Below are positions 53,174 to 60,443 of a DNA stretch of 64,000 nt, in pieces. The notes beneath the pieces were generated by a model, which was not told where the DNA came from, searched no databases, and was given only the letters and a program-made list of their open reading frames with translations. The DNA lies in NCBI RefSeq assembly GCF_003202285.1, contig NZ_MASW01000006.1, positions 496,001 through 560,000 of the forward strand. The letters are read 5' to 3'. Source of the stretch: Prauserella muralis (GTDB lineage Bacteria > Actinomycetota > Actinomycetes > Mycobacteriales > Pseudonocardiaceae). A program made the translations under genes and the position numbers. Position 1 is the first letter of the stretch. Each line of letters begins with the position of its first letter.

Positions 53174-55051
53174 CTACGCGTTCTGGTCGCGGCTCTTGGC
53201 GCGGGAGCGCTCCTTCGCCCGCTGGTTGACGTCCAGCGTCACCTTGCGGACGCGCACCACCTTCGGCGCCACCTCGACGCACTCGTCGACGGAGCAGAAC
53301 TCCAGCGCCTCCTCGAGGCCGAGCTTGCGCGGCCGGGCCAACCGTTCCAGCTCGTCACCGGTGGAGGAGCGCATGTTGGTGAGCTTCTTCTCCTTGGTGA
53401 TGTTGATGTCGAGGTCCTCGGCCCTCGGGTTCTCGCCGACGACCATGCCCGCGTACACCTCGGCGCCGGGCTCGACGAAGAACGTCCCGCGGTCGGCCAG
53501 CTGCAGCATGGCGTACGTCGTGACCGGGCCCGAGCGGTCGGCCACCAGCGAGCCGGTGTGCCGGGTGCGGATCTCACCCGCCCACGGGAAGTAACCCTCG
53601 AACGTGTGATTGGCGATGCCGGTGCCGCGCGTCTCGGTGAGGAAGTCGGTGCGGAAGCCGATGAGCCCGCGCGCGGGCAGGACGTACTCCAGCTTGATCC
53701 GGCCGGTGCCGTGACCGTCCATGTGTTCCATGCGCCCCTTGCGCGCGGCCAGCAGCTGCGTGATCGAACCGAGGTGCTCCTCCGGCGCGTCGACGTAGAG
53801 ACGCTCGAACGGCTCGTGCACCTTGCCGTCGATGACGCGGGTGACCACCTGCGGCTTGCCGACGGTCAGCTCGAAGCCCTCGCGGCGCATCTGCTCGACG
53901 AGCACGGCCAGCGCCAGCTCGCCCCTGCCCTGGACCTCCCAGGTGTCCGGGCGGTCGGTGGGCAGCACGCGGATGCTGACGTTGCCGACGAGCTCGGCGT
54001 CGAGGCGGGCCTTCACCAGCCGTGCGGTGAGCTTGTCGCCGCCGCCCCGCCCGGCGAGCGGCGAGGTGTTGACGCCGAAGGTCATCGAGATGGCAGGCTC
54101 GTCCACCGTGATCCGGGGCAGCGGATCAGGAAACTCCGGGTCGGCGAGCGTGTCGCCGATGGTGATGTCCGGGATGCCCGCGATGGCCACCAGGTCGCCC
54201 GCGCTGGCCTCCTGCGCGGGTACCCGGGTCAGCGCCTCGGTGACCAGCAGCTCGGAGATGCGCACCGGCTGCGCCGAGCCTCCCCCGCGCAGCCACGCCA
54301 CCGTCTGCCCCTTGCGCAGCCTGCCCGCGTGGATGCGGACCAGCGCGATCCGGCCCAGGAAGCTGGACGCGTCGAGGTTGGTCACGAGCGCGCGCAGCGG
54401 CGCCTCCGGGTCGGCGGTGGGCGGCGGAATGTGCGAGAGCAGCACGTCGAACAGCGGGTCGAGGTTCTCGCTGGCGGGCACCGCACCGTCGGCGGGCCGC
54501 TCCAGGCTGGCCTTGCCGTCGCGCGCCGCGGCGTAGATCACGGGCATGGACAGCACCGAGTCCATGGCGCTGTCGTCCATGTCCTCGATATCGGAGGCCA
54601 GCTCCAGCAGCAGGTCGTGGGTCTCGTCGACCACCTCGGCGATCCGCGCGTCGGCGCGGTCGACCTTGTTGACCACCAGGATCACCGGCAGTCCGGCCTG
54701 CAGGGTCTTGCGCAGCACGAACCGCGTCTGCGGCAGCGGGCCCTCACTGGCGTCGACGAGCAGCACGACGCCGTCCACCATCGCGAGCCCGCGCTCCACC
54801 TCGCCGCCGAAGTCGGCGTGGCCGGGCGTGTCGATGACGTTGATGGTCACCGGGCCGTCGGGCGTCTGCCTGCGGATGGCGGTGTTCTTCGCCAGGATCG
54901 TGATGCCCTTCTCCCGCTCCAGCTCGCCGGAGTCCATCACGCGGTCCACGAGCTCGGCGCGTTCGGCGAACGCACCCGACTGCCGCAGCATGGCGTCGAC
55001 CAGCGTTGTCTTGCCGTGGTCGACGTGCGCCACGATGGCGACGTTACGCAA
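53174..55051 (-). CDS. typA: Ribosome-associated translational GTPase TypA/BipA
   Basis: A 625-residue translational GTPase with EF-G-like domains, which helps ribosome assembly and stress adaptation. G1 is AHVDHGKT (8-15), G2 is around EKGITI, G3 is [10 protein letters not shown], and G4 is VNKVD. Domains III and V carry [10 protein letters not shown] and [19 protein letters not shown]. The C-terminal domain is TypA-specific ([34 protein letters not shown]) with a Lys/Arg tail. I chose TTG 55051 ([16 protein letters not shown]), which has AGGTGGAGG six bases upstream; the frame is open for 24 more codons into probable element DNA. The integrative element abuts this 5' end. Confidence 0.95.
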   Translation of the reverse strand: MRNVAIVAHVDHGKTTLVDAMLRQSGAFAERAELVDRVMDSGELEREKGITILAKNTAIRRQTPDGPVTINVIDTPGHADFGGEVERGLAMVDGVVLLVDASEGPLPQTRFVLRKTLQAGLPVILVVNKVDRADARIAEVVDETHDLLLELASDIEDMDDSAMDSVLSMPVIYAAARDGKASLERPADGAVPASENLDPLFDVLLSHIPPPTADPEAPLRALVTNLDASSFLGRIALVRIHAGRLRKGQTVAWLRGGGSAQPVRISELLVTEALTRVPAQEASAGDLVAIAGIPDITIGDTLADPEFPDPLPRITVDEPAISMTFGVNTSPLAGRGGGDKLTARLVKARLDAELVGNVSIRVLPTDRPDTWEVQGRGELALAVLVEQMRREGFELTVGKPQVVTRVIDGKVHEPFERLYVDAPEEHLGSITQLLAARKGRMEHMDGHGTGRIKLEYVLPARGLIGFRTDFLTETRGTGIANHTFEGYFPWAGEIRTRHTGSLVADRSGPVTTYAMLQLADRGTFFVEPGAEVYAGMVVGENPRAEDLDINITKEKKLTNMRSSTGDELERLARPRKLGLEEALEFCSVDECVEVAPKVVRVRKVTLDVNQRAKERSRAKSRDQNA

Positions 55052-55069
55052 ATCAGGCCTCCACCTGCG

Positions 55070-55103
55070 CGAGTCGGCCGACTCGTGGGGCAAACATGGG
55101 GCA
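55070..55103. repeat. Palindrome and direct repeats at typA/element junction
   Basis: A perfect 16-bp palindrome CGAGTCGGCCGACTCG (55070-55085) is followed by two TGGGGCA direct repeats (55086-55092 and 55097-55103) 11 bases apart, one helical turn. They lie just upstream of the typA start and could be recombinase arm-type sites of attL. Function is inferred. Confidence 0.45.
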
Positions 55104-55146
55104 GTCCGGACATCGAGGGTCATGCACCCAGGTTACGGGCGGCCTC

Positions 55147-55380
55147 GTGCGACTCCTCCGGCGAGTCGTCTCAGCGCTCGACGAGCCGCACGCCCGGATC
55201 TGGATCCGCGAGGACGACGAGCGCCGCCGCTCGCGGCGTCTCTGGTACGCCGTCCGCCCCTTCCTGTACGCGGCCGGCGCCGCAGCCATCGCGCTCGCCG
55301 TCGTCGACTACGTCAACCCGGACATCTGGTCCGCAGACTGCTCGACCGGCATCTGTGTCGTCACCGGAGGTGGACGATGA
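55147..55380 (+). CDS. Small single-span membrane protein of the element
   Basis: A 77-residue protein, unrecognised, with a basic N-terminal stretch (RLLRRVVSALDEPHARIWI, EDDERRRSRRLWYA) and one membrane span (PFLYAAGAAAIALAVVDYV). A short external tail has two Cys (NPDIWSADCSTGICVVTGG). The start is the GTG at 55147, weakly supported. It is first in a run of four genes joined by 4-base ATGA overlaps; the start of the second gene overlaps its stop. Confidence 0.5.
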   Translation: MRLLRRVVSALDEPHARIWIREDDERRRSRRLWYAVRPFLYAAGAAAIALAVVDYVNPDIWSADCSTGICVVTGGGR

Positions 55381-55739
55381 GCTTCGCTAACGGAGAGGTC
55401 GAGATCACCATCGCGTTCAACGAGCACTCGCTCGTCACCTACGGGGACAGCTACCTCGCGATGCTGTGGCATGTCGCGCAGGCGAACCCCGCCGACGGCT
55501 TCGAGGAGAATCGGCCGGGCGAGATCGCCGAGCGGATCGGCCGCGAGATCATCCGTCGCTGGCTGAGCAAGGCGCCGGTCGAGCTGTATCACCACCAGGG
55601 CCAGCACTACTACCACCGCGAGCTGACCAAACACGGCAAGTGGACCGGACCGGGCGGCACGTACGTGCTCGGCGCGAACGACGGCGACGAGGCCCGCGCG
55701 GCGGTCGCGACGCGCGACGCGGCTGGAGGTGGGCGATGA
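55377..55739 (+). CDS. Element protein of unknown function (120 aa)
   Basis: A 120-residue soluble protein that I do not recognise. It is acidic at the start (MSFANGEVEITIAFNEHSLV), then VTYGDSYLAMLWHVAQANPA and a helical part (GEIAERIGREIIRRWLSKAP), with His/Tyr-rich HHQGQHYYHRELTKHGKW. The ATG at 55377 overlaps the upstream stop (ATGA), and GGAGGTGG lies just upstream. Coupling suggests a shared function of the four-gene run. Confidence 0.7.
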   Translation: MSFANGEVEITIAFNEHSLVTYGDSYLAMLWHVAQANPADGFEENRPGEIAERIGREIIRRWLSKAPVELYHHQGQHYYHRELTKHGKWTGPGGTYVLGANDGDEARAAVATRDAAGGGR

Positions 55740-56119
55740 AGAGCATCCGGAAGCCGCCGCGCGACGAGATCCAGTTCGCGACTCCGAGCGGCTGGGCGGT
55801 CGCCCGCGTCCGCGGCCACGTCAGCCAGCACGCCTACCGCGTGCTGTACCGCGGCCAGTACGTCGGCTGGCTCAGCCACGCCGAGGACGGCTGGCGCTGG
55901 CACATCGTTCCGATGATGCGTGGCCGCATACGCGTCAGCGCACGCCCCTACGACACCTGGCAGGTCGCCGCGAGCTACCTCGGTCGGACCGACATCGCGC
56001 GCCGGATCGCCGGCGTGGGTAACGCGCCGCGGGTCACTGAGTGGCGCCGGCACTACAGCGTGCGCGGCGAGCCGTGGGTGCCGAAGCCCGAGAAGCGAAC
56101 CGAGGCGGTGCGCTCATGA
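55736..56119 (+). CDS. Element protein of unknown function (127 aa)
   Basis: A 127-residue basic protein, unrecognised, with motifs SGWAVARVRGHVSQHAYRVL, QYVGWLSHAEDGWRWHIVPM and VASYLGRTDIARRIAGV. The repeated Trp/His pattern resembles small phage-encoded nucleic-acid-associated proteins, but no domain can be named. ATG 55736 overlaps the previous stop by 4 bases and is preceded by GGAGGTGGG. It is the third gene of the coupled run. Confidence 0.7.
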   Translation: MKSIRKPPRDEIQFATPSGWAVARVRGHVSQHAYRVLYRGQYVGWLSHAEDGWRWHIVPMMRGRIRVSARPYDTWQVAASYLGRTDIARRIAGVGNAPRVTEWRRHYSVRGEPWVPKPEKRTEAVRS

Positions 56120-56265
56120 TCCGCCAGCTGCGACGGCGCATCGATGCCGCACTCGACTGCCTCACTGTGCTCGCGATCTACCTCGCGCCCGTGATGTTCC
56201 CCCGCTCTCTCGATGGGCCGCCCGAACGCGCCGAGCAGCGCACGCGGGACGAGAACGACGAGTAG
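56116..56265 (+). CDS. Very small element protein with hydrophobic segment (49 aa)
   Basis: A 49-residue protein: basic start MIRQLRRRIDAALDC, hydrophobic LTVLAIYLAPVMF, then an acidic end ERAEQRTRDENDE. It overlaps the previous gene by 4 bases and is the last of the run. It could be a small membrane protein of the lysogenic region. Length and composition allow no family call. Confidence 0.55.
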   Translation: MIRQLRRRIDAALDCLTVLAIYLAPVMFPRSLDGPPERAEQRTRDENDE

Positions 56266-56357
56266 CCGACTATCACACCCGGATCACACTTCACGGACAC
56301 CCGCAACGCCTGTCCCGATCCACACGAGTAACCGAACAGCCACCGAAGGGAGAGCCA

Positions 56358-56870
56358 GTGTCCGTTCGACCCACCCACCGGAATGGGCTGAGGATGGTGT
56401 GCCGCGCACTACTGTCAGCAGCGGTCCTGACGCTCGCGCTCACCGCGTGCAGCGGTGAGCGCGAGTCAGGTGCCTCGCTGGCCTCATCCACGACGGCTGC
56501 GACCAGCTTGCCGCCGACTACACCAGTGATCGACGCCCACTCGGCGTGCGAGCGCTTCATCGGGAACGGCGGTCGCTACTCGCTGCTGCAGCGCATCCCC
56601 GAGATCCTGTCCCGGATCGGCCCGGAACTCGGGCCGGACACTACGACCGAGATCCAGTCGATCCACGGCGAGCTCGACGCGATCATCACGATCGCGCCGG
56701 CCGACATGGCGGTCCACCTGAGAGCGGTCCAGTTGCCGTTTCAGCAGGTCGTGGACGTGCTCGCGAACGGCGGGGGCCAGGCCAACATCGACACTGGCGC
56801 GGTGCAGGATGCGATCATCCCGCTCATGGAGGCCTGTGCCGATGCGGGCTACCGGGTGAGCCCCCAGTGA
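56358..56870 (+). CDS. Element-encoded lipoprotein
   Basis: A 170-residue secreted lipoprotein: signal sequence RALLSAAVLTLALTAC with lipid Cys31, a Ser/Thr linker (SLASSTTAATSLPPTTPV) and a helical domain (QRIPEILSRIGPELGPDTTT, LRAVQLPFQQVVDVLANGGG). Two Cys remain in the mature part (HSACERFIGNG and MEACADAGYR). GTG 56358 follows GGGAGAGCCA. It stands alone between the small-gene run and the repressor module. Phage-encoded surface lipoproteins often alter host envelope or block superinfection, but that is inference here. Confidence 0.75.
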   Translation: MSVRPTHRNGLRMVCRALLSAAVLTLALTACSGERESGASLASSTTAATSLPPTTPVIDAHSACERFIGNGGRYSLLQRIPEILSRIGPELGPDTTTEIQSIHGELDAIITIAPADMAVHLRAVQLPFQQVVDVLANGGGQANIDTGAVQDAIIPLMEACADAGYRVSPQ

Positions 56871-56882
56871 GCCGCCGCGATA

Positions 56883-56914
56883 ACGGCCCCCAGGTATCAC
56901 TACCTGGGGGCCGT
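56883..56914. terminator. Bidirectional terminator between lipoprotein and repressor
   Basis: 14-bp stem (56883-56896 with 56901-56914, ACGGCCCCCAGGTA) and a 4-base loop, between two convergent genes. Confidence 0.85.
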
Positions 56915-56915
56915 C

Positions 56916-57776
56916 CTACTTGCCTTCGATTCCTGCCTGCGCCTGCTCCAGCACCTCGAGGAGCAGCGTCCGCGCCTCGTCGCCTTCGGCCGTGATCTTC
57001 GGCGACCACAGCATGTCGGTCAGACGGGCGTACTTGGCGACCTCATCCGGGTCATGCACGATCACCTCGCCGTGCACCTGCTCGAGCATCACCAGCTCGT
57101 CGACGATCCAGTAGCCGTGCGTCAGCGGATACGGCAGGCGAACGTGCGGGCGCAACACACCGAACCGGACGTTCGGGATACCGATGGTCGCGATCAGCCG
57201 GTGCAGCTGGCCAGCCATGACGTCCGGCGGCGCCGGTGAGTGCAGCAGCGCCGAGTAGGCCATGAGGATCTCGATCGTCTTGCCCGGCTCGTAGAGCACC
57301 TGCTGGCGCCGCATGCGAGTCCGCACGCCCTCGGTGATGTCCCGCTTGCTGCCGTGCAGGTTCGCAACCGCCAGCAGCACATGGCGTGCGTAATCCGCAG
57401 TCTGCACCAGGCCGGGTACGACACCCACGTCGACGGCACGGATAACTCGGGCGTTCGCCTCGCGCTCGATGGCCTCTTCCTGCACGGCGCGGTTGCCGAC
57501 GCGCAGCCGCTCCTTCCAGCTGACGTACTCGCGTTGCAGTGTCGCGAGCTCGGCGTGCAGCTCGTAGGCGACCTCCGCCGGGACCTGGAGCGCAGTGATC
57601 CACGCGTCCAGGTCCTCGGCGCTGGCGGTCTGCCGTCCGTTCTCGATCTTGCTGACCTTTGGGGCATTCCAGCCGATCACGCCGGCGAATTCCTTGCCGG
57701 TGTAACCAGCGGTGTCGCGTAGCTGCCGTAACCGCTCGCCGAGCTCAGCGCGCCGCTTCTCGAAGCTGGTGGCCAC
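56916..57776 (-). CDS. XRE-family regulator with DUF5753 domain (Scr1/WhiJ-like)
   Basis: A 286-residue helix-turn-helix protein. The Cro/CI-type HTH is at about 12-65 (ERLRQLRDTAGYTGKEFAGV, GWNAPKVSKIENGRQTASAE), followed by a DUF5753 domain (YVSWKERLRVGNRAVQEEAI, VPGLVQTADYARHVLLAV, ALLHSPAPPDVMAGQLHRL, ARLTDMLWSPK). This is the Scr1/WhiJ-like architecture found in many copies in Streptomyces and relatives, generally with small partner genes. It is last in a unit with the DUF6879 gene and a 77-aa gene. A palindrome 66 bases upstream, repeated before the unit, suggests autoregulation. Here it probably acts as the lysogeny or module regulator. Confidence 0.88.
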   Translation of the reverse strand: MATSFEKRRAELGERLRQLRDTAGYTGKEFAGVIGWNAPKVSKIENGRQTASAEDLDAWITALQVPAEVAYELHAELATLQREYVSWKERLRVGNRAVQEEAIEREANARVIRAVDVGVVPGLVQTADYARHVLLAVANLHGSKRDITEGVRTRMRRQQVLYEPGKTIEILMAYSALLHSPAPPDVMAGQLHRLIATIGIPNVRFGVLRPHVRLPYPLTHGYWIVDELVMLEQVHGEVIVHDPDEVAKYARLTDMLWSPKITAEGDEARTLLLEVLEQAQAGIEGK

Positions 57777-57792
57777 GCCTCTCCTCGTCAGG

Positions 57793-58308
57793 TCATCCGT
57801 AATCAGCGAACGGTATCGCCTCCCGCCATGCTAGGTCACGAATTTCGCGAAATCGGTTCAGGGTTGTGTCATCGGTGACCACATCAGCGTGCGTGAATCC
57901 CTCGTCGCCGAAGTGCATGCGTGCGGCCCACTCGTCGTCGAACAACCAGAAGTCCTCCATCGGCAACCCGAGCTCGCACCGGCGCACCTCCGGAAGCAGG
58001 CGGATGTCCTCTCCGGCCTCAACGTTGAGGTGGGTAAACGACAGCTGGAACCGGAGATAGTCGTTCAAGGGCTCGGTGAGTACCCGGACGCGGGAGTACC
58101 GCAGGCTCCCCACAGTCTGCTGCTTCACTCTCGCCAGGTAGCCGTCCATGAACGACATGTCCGGCTTCCGGCCGGCGAGGAAGTCGGACATCGGGCCCTG
58201 TTCGGCGGGCTCGCGGTAGACGCCCTGGGCCTCCCACCGGAAAGCTGAGCTGCGAAAACTGGTGAACGCCTGGGCCCACGACTGTCCGCTCAGGCGCTCC
58301 ACCGTCAC
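57793..58308 (-). CDS. DUF6879-family protein
   Basis: A 171-residue protein of the DUF6879 family, usually encoded beside Scr1-like XRE regulators. Marks are TSFRSSAFRWEAQGVYREPA, LYSRVRVLTEPLNDYLRFQL-type (YSRVRVLTEPLNDYLRFQ), and LPMEDFWLFDDEWAARMHFG. It is soluble and acidic in the second half; no catalytic residues are recognised. The start overlaps the stop of the 77-aa gene by 4 bases; the XRE gene follows 17 bases downstream. It is probably the effector or partner of the regulator. Confidence 0.8.
   Translation of the reverse strand: MTVERLSGQSWAQAFTSFRSSAFRWEAQGVYREPAEQGPMSDFLAGRKPDMSFMDGYLARVKQQTVGSLRYSRVRVLTEPLNDYLRFQLSFTHLNVEAGEDIRLLPEVRRCELGLPMEDFWLFDDEWAARMHFGDEGFTHADVVTDDTTLNRFREIRDLAWREAIPFADYG
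57842..57853. promoter_or_regulatory. Operator candidate ATTTCGCGAAAT, copy 1
   Basis: A 12-bp palindrome inside the DUF6879 gene, 66 bases upstream of the XRE start. The 14-base context GATTTCGCGAAATT on the minus strand is identical to the plus-strand context of copy 2. It may control an internal promoter for the XRE gene. Confidence 0.6.
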
Positions 58309-58538
58309 GCCTCCCGGGGGAAGAACTGGATGAGGCTCGCGGGGATCTCGACCGCGGTTTCCCAGTCGGGCAGTCCCCGCTCGTGGAGCTGCGTGAGCGC
58401 GCGCGAGTCGGTGATCTTGCGGCCTTGCACGACGAAGGTGCCGCGGTCGGTTGCGTAGACGTTCGGGCAGTTGTCGCCGCCCGAGTCGGGGTCGGTGCCG
58501 AGGAAGGTCAGTTCGAGGTGTTCGTGCTGCTCAGCCAT
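58305..58538 (-). CDS. 77-residue partner protein of the XRE/DUF6879 module
   Basis: A 77-residue acidic protein (MAEQHEHLELTFLGTDPDSG, TFVVQGRKITDSRALTQL, ETAVEIPASLIQFFPREA). I recall such proteins next to DUF6879 and Scr1-like regulators, but no function is known. ATG 58538 has AGGAGG six bases upstream. It is first of the three-gene unit and overlaps the DUF6879 gene by 4 bases. Confidence 0.75.
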   Translation of the reverse strand: MAEQHEHLELTFLGTDPDSGGDNCPNVYATDRGTFVVQGRKITDSRALTQLHERGLPDWETAVEIPASLIQFFPREA

Positions 58539-58634
58539 GCGGTGCCTCCTGTTGGGGGTGGTTTCCCTGCGCGTCAGAGCCTGCCACGCCGAATGCCCCT
58601 CTTGATTGGCCCAACCGGGTGGTAGTACAGTCTG

Positions 58635-58646
58635 ATTTCGCGAAAT
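58635..58646. promoter_or_regulatory. Operator candidate ATTTCGCGAAAT, copy 2
   Basis: Same 12-bp palindrome as at 57842, here in the divergent promoter region between the three-gene unit (start 97 bases away) and the acidic small ORF on the plus strand (start 26 bases away). Likely bound by the XRE regulator to control both directions. Confidence 0.65.
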
Positions 58647-58671
58647 TTCGTTGAGATTGGGGGTGTAGATC

Positions 58672-58752
58672 ATGCACGGGGTATCCCGCGGCCGAGACAA
58701 CGGCCAGGTGGTCGTGACCGACGACGAGCCCGACGAGGACATCGACGAGTAA
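58672..58752 (+). CDS. 26-residue acidic peptide divergent from the XRE module
   Basis: Short ORF MHGVSRGRDNGQ... ending DDEPDEDIDE, with GGGGG about 11 bases upstream and the operator palindrome right before it. The acidic C-terminus and its position at the divergent operator suggest a real regulated peptide, perhaps an antagonist of the regulator. It is too short for homology-based support. Confidence 0.4.
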   Translation: MHGVSRGRDNGQVVVTDDEPDEDIDE

Positions 58753-58913
58753 CCCCACCGACTGCCGGCCAGGGCAACGCCGTGCGGCACACGGGTTGCT
58801 GGCCGGCCGAGAGGGAGGCCCGACAGCGCCGCTTCCACTGGGGGCGCCCGCCGCAGATGAGCATCGTCCGACCGGCCGGGCCTCCCTCACCCTCATCCCA
58901 GGAGGACACGAGC

Positions 58914-59207
58914 GTGACGAGCACGGACGCCGCACACGTCGCCGCGTGGCCCGAGGTCCAGCACCTCATCGACCTGCGCGACGGGGGCTGGTCGTTCGCG
59001 CACAAGTACGGCGACAACGGCGAGATCCGGCAGATCAACGGCAAGTACGTGCACCCCAGCGGGCACGTGGATGGTCTACGGGTACGCGAACGGAACGACG
59101 CCGCTGCCGTCCGCTGGGACGGCGACGGCCGGGTGCTGTGGGAGCACGAGGGCGGCGTTGTCGACGTCGTTGAAGGCCTCCTCGGCCTGCCGAACCCGGA
59201 GGTGTGA
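58914..59207 (+). CDS. Element protein of unknown function (97 aa)
   Basis: A 97-residue soluble protein: AAWPEVQHLIDLRDGGWSFA, then IRQINGKYVHPSGHVDGLRV, RWDGDGRVLWEHEGGVVDVV. It is probably a small beta-rich domain; no family is recognised. GTG 58914 has AGGAGG nine bases upstream. It is followed after 3 bases by a gene for a one-span membrane protein and then a coiled-coil protein, in a likely common transcript. Confidence 0.7.
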   Translation: MTSTDAAHVAAWPEVQHLIDLRDGGWSFAHKYGDNGEIRQINGKYVHPSGHVDGLRVRERNDAAAVRWDGDGRVLWEHEGGVVDVVEGLLGLPNPEV

Positions 59208-59210
59208 GCC

Positions 59211-59327
59211 GTGGTGGACATGCCCGGCTGGCTGACGCTGACCCTCATCATCGGCGCCTGCGCACTGCTCCCCATCATGATCGCGTTCGTCCGCTGGTGG
59301 GACGCACACAGGGGCGGTGACCATTGA
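59211..59327 (+). CDS. 38-residue single-span membrane protein
   Basis: A 38-residue ORF (GTG 59211) with a central hydrophobic span (LTLTLIIGACALLPIMIAFV) followed by RWWDAHRGGDH. It begins 3 bases after the previous stop, and its stop overlaps the start of the next gene (TTGA). The tight packing supports translation. It is probably a small phage membrane protein of unknown role. Confidence 0.55.
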   Translation: MVDMPGWLTLTLIIGACALLPIMIAFVRWWDAHRGGDH

Positions 59328-59572
59328 TCGATCAGCTCAAGGCTGAGTTGCAGGAGATCGCCGTCGACTTGCCGCCAGCCGACCTCAACGGCTGCTACGA
59401 GTACGTCAAGGAGCGCGCTTCCAAGCTGACCCTGATCTCGTTGCAGTCCAATCGCCAACAGCTGCAGTCATCGGCAGAGCTTGCGAGGTCAGCGATGGAG
59501 TACCTCAACGCTGCCCTGCTGCAACTCCTTGAGGTGCAGCGGCTCGTGAACGAGTACGCGGAGCAGCTGTGA
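59324..59572 (+). CDS. Small helical (coiled-coil) element protein (82 aa)
   Basis: An 82-residue protein, almost entirely helical: MIDQLKAELQEIAVDLPPAD, then EYVKERASKLTLISLQSNRQ and AMEYLNAALLQLLEVQRLVN. The pattern suggests an oligomeric helix bundle. TTG 59324 overlaps the previous stop by 4 bases. It is convergent with the excisionase-like gene, 8 bases away. No family is recognised. Confidence 0.65.
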   Translation: MIDQLKAELQEIAVDLPPADLNGCYEYVKERASKLTLISLQSNRQQLQSSAELARSAMEYLNAALLQLLEVQRLVNEYAEQL

Positions 59573-59580
59573 ATGGCTGG

Positions 59581-59775
59581 CTATGCCTCGCCGCGCTGCT
59601 GCCAGAGCTCGTCGACCTGGCGCTCGAGGTCGTCGAGGTTCCACCGGTACTGACCGCCGACAGTGCGCCGAGCAGGCGTGACGCGTCCGTCGCGTGCCCA
59701 CCGTGCAAGCGTGCTCCGCTCCACGCCGATCGCGCGCGCGGCTTCACCGGTCGACAGAAGTCGATCTTGCGTCAC
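59581..59775 (-). CDS. Excisionase-like MerR-type HTH protein
   Basis: A 64-residue protein consisting of one winged HTH of the excisionase/BldC type: LLSTGEAARAIGVERSTLAR at about 6-25, then WARDGRVTPARRTVGGQYRW. Such proteins serve as recombination directionality factors or small regulators in integrative elements. It fits an element whose integrase is at the other end. GTG 59775 starts it. It is divergent from the small-gene chain that begins at 60.07 kb, across an AT-richer region. Confidence 0.85.
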   Translation of the reverse strand: MTQDRLLSTGEAARAIGVERSTLARWARDGRVTPARRTVGGQYRWNLDDLERQVDELWQQRGEA

Positions 59776-60065
59776 TCGAACAGAAAATCACGCCTCGCAT
59801 GCCCCATTCCACTCAATCACCTCAGATGCCACGGATACTCTGCAAACTGCAATTACCCGGTTTCACTCGATCAGCGGGTACCGATTTCCCACCTATGAAC
59901 CTACGGTTTCACTAGCAACCCACGCCCCCTGGATGGGTCGCGCACCATGAGGTCGAACACCTGGAGCCCTGGCGCCCTCCCCCCTCGGGCCGGGGCCTCC
60001 GATAGAGGCGCGCCCCGGCGGACCCCCAGCGCCGGGGCGCGCCTCCCCTCGAAGGAGAGGTCGCC
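59776..60065. promoter_or_regulatory. AT-richer control region with strong hairpin
   Basis: About 290 bases without a convincing gene. The left part (to about 59930) is clearly less GC-rich than its surroundings and has two GTTTCACT direct repeats near 59859 and 59909. The right part holds a 16-bp hairpin (60005-60020 with 60030-60045) before the ribosome binding site GAAGGAGAGG at 60051-60060. It probably contains promoters for the Xis-like gene and the plus-strand chain. Confidence 0.45.
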
Positions 60066-60086
60066 ATGCGTGGTCGAGAGTGCTAG
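60066..60086 (+). other. SD-led 6-codon ORF ahead of the small-gene chain
   Basis: ATG 60066 follows the best ribosome binding site of the region (GAAGGAGAGG, 5-base spacing) but runs only MRGREC before a TAG. The next gene begins at GTG 60080 or ATG 60092, overlapping or following it, so the short ORF may feed ribosomes to it by coupling. Confidence 0.4.
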
Positions 60087-60091
60087 CCATC

Positions 60092-60286
60092 ATGGCTGCA
60101 GCGACGCAGGTCAAGCCCCTGCTCATCCACTACTACGGCGTCGGGCACATCGTCGTCGGCTACCTCGCGGCCTCCGACCGCCCGTGTCTACTCACCGCGT
60201 GCGGAGCGCAGCTGTCCTGGACAGCCGAATCGCTCGCCCCGAGCTGGCAACCCACGGTGTGCCGTGACTGCATGGCGAACAGGTGA
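60092..60286 (+). CDS. Small Cys-containing element protein (64 aa)
   Basis: A 64-residue protein with HYYGVGHIVVGYLAASDRPC, LLTACGAQLSW and the end WQPTVCRDCMANR. The cysteines are spaced in pairs (C-x2-C at the end), which suggests a zinc knuckle. ATG 60092 is used; GTG 60080 in the same frame overlaps the 6-codon ORF. It is first of a chain of small overlapping genes. No family is recognised. Confidence 0.6.
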   Translation: MAAATQVKPLLIHYYGVGHIVVGYLAASDRPCLLTACGAQLSWTAESLAPSWQPTVCRDCMANR

Positions 60287-60443
60287 CGCGTCACGCCGCC
60301 AGCTCGGCGATGCTGAGCCGGCCACGCAACCGCTCCCGGTCATCCCGCAGTCTCGCGACGACTCGCCCTGGTGGCCGTCCGTGGACCGCGACGGCAACGA
60401 CGAGCTCGCCCGCCTCTTCAGCGCCTGGGACGCCCTGGCATGA
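60264..60443 (+). CDS. Small element ORF (59 aa)
   Basis: GTG 60264 opens a 59-residue frame ending PWWPSVDRDGNDELARLFSA-WDALA, an acidic and plausible protein end. It overlaps the previous gene by 23 bases and the next start by 4 bases (ATGA), which supports translation. The N-terminal part is less convincing, and the start is uncertain. Confidence 0.45.
   Translation: MTAWRTGDASRRQLGDAEPATQPLPVIPQSRDDSPWWPSVDRDGNDELARLFSAWDALA

Noticed and set aside
55052..55123. Extended TypA N-terminus from ATG 55123
   Set aside because: TTG 55051 has an excellent ribosome binding site and gives the family's usual N-terminus; the extension crosses the palindrome and repeats of the junction.
53558..55390. 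Plus-strand open frame of 610 codons opposite typA
   Set aside because: Antisense shadow; the minus frame is a full TypA with all GTPase motifs.
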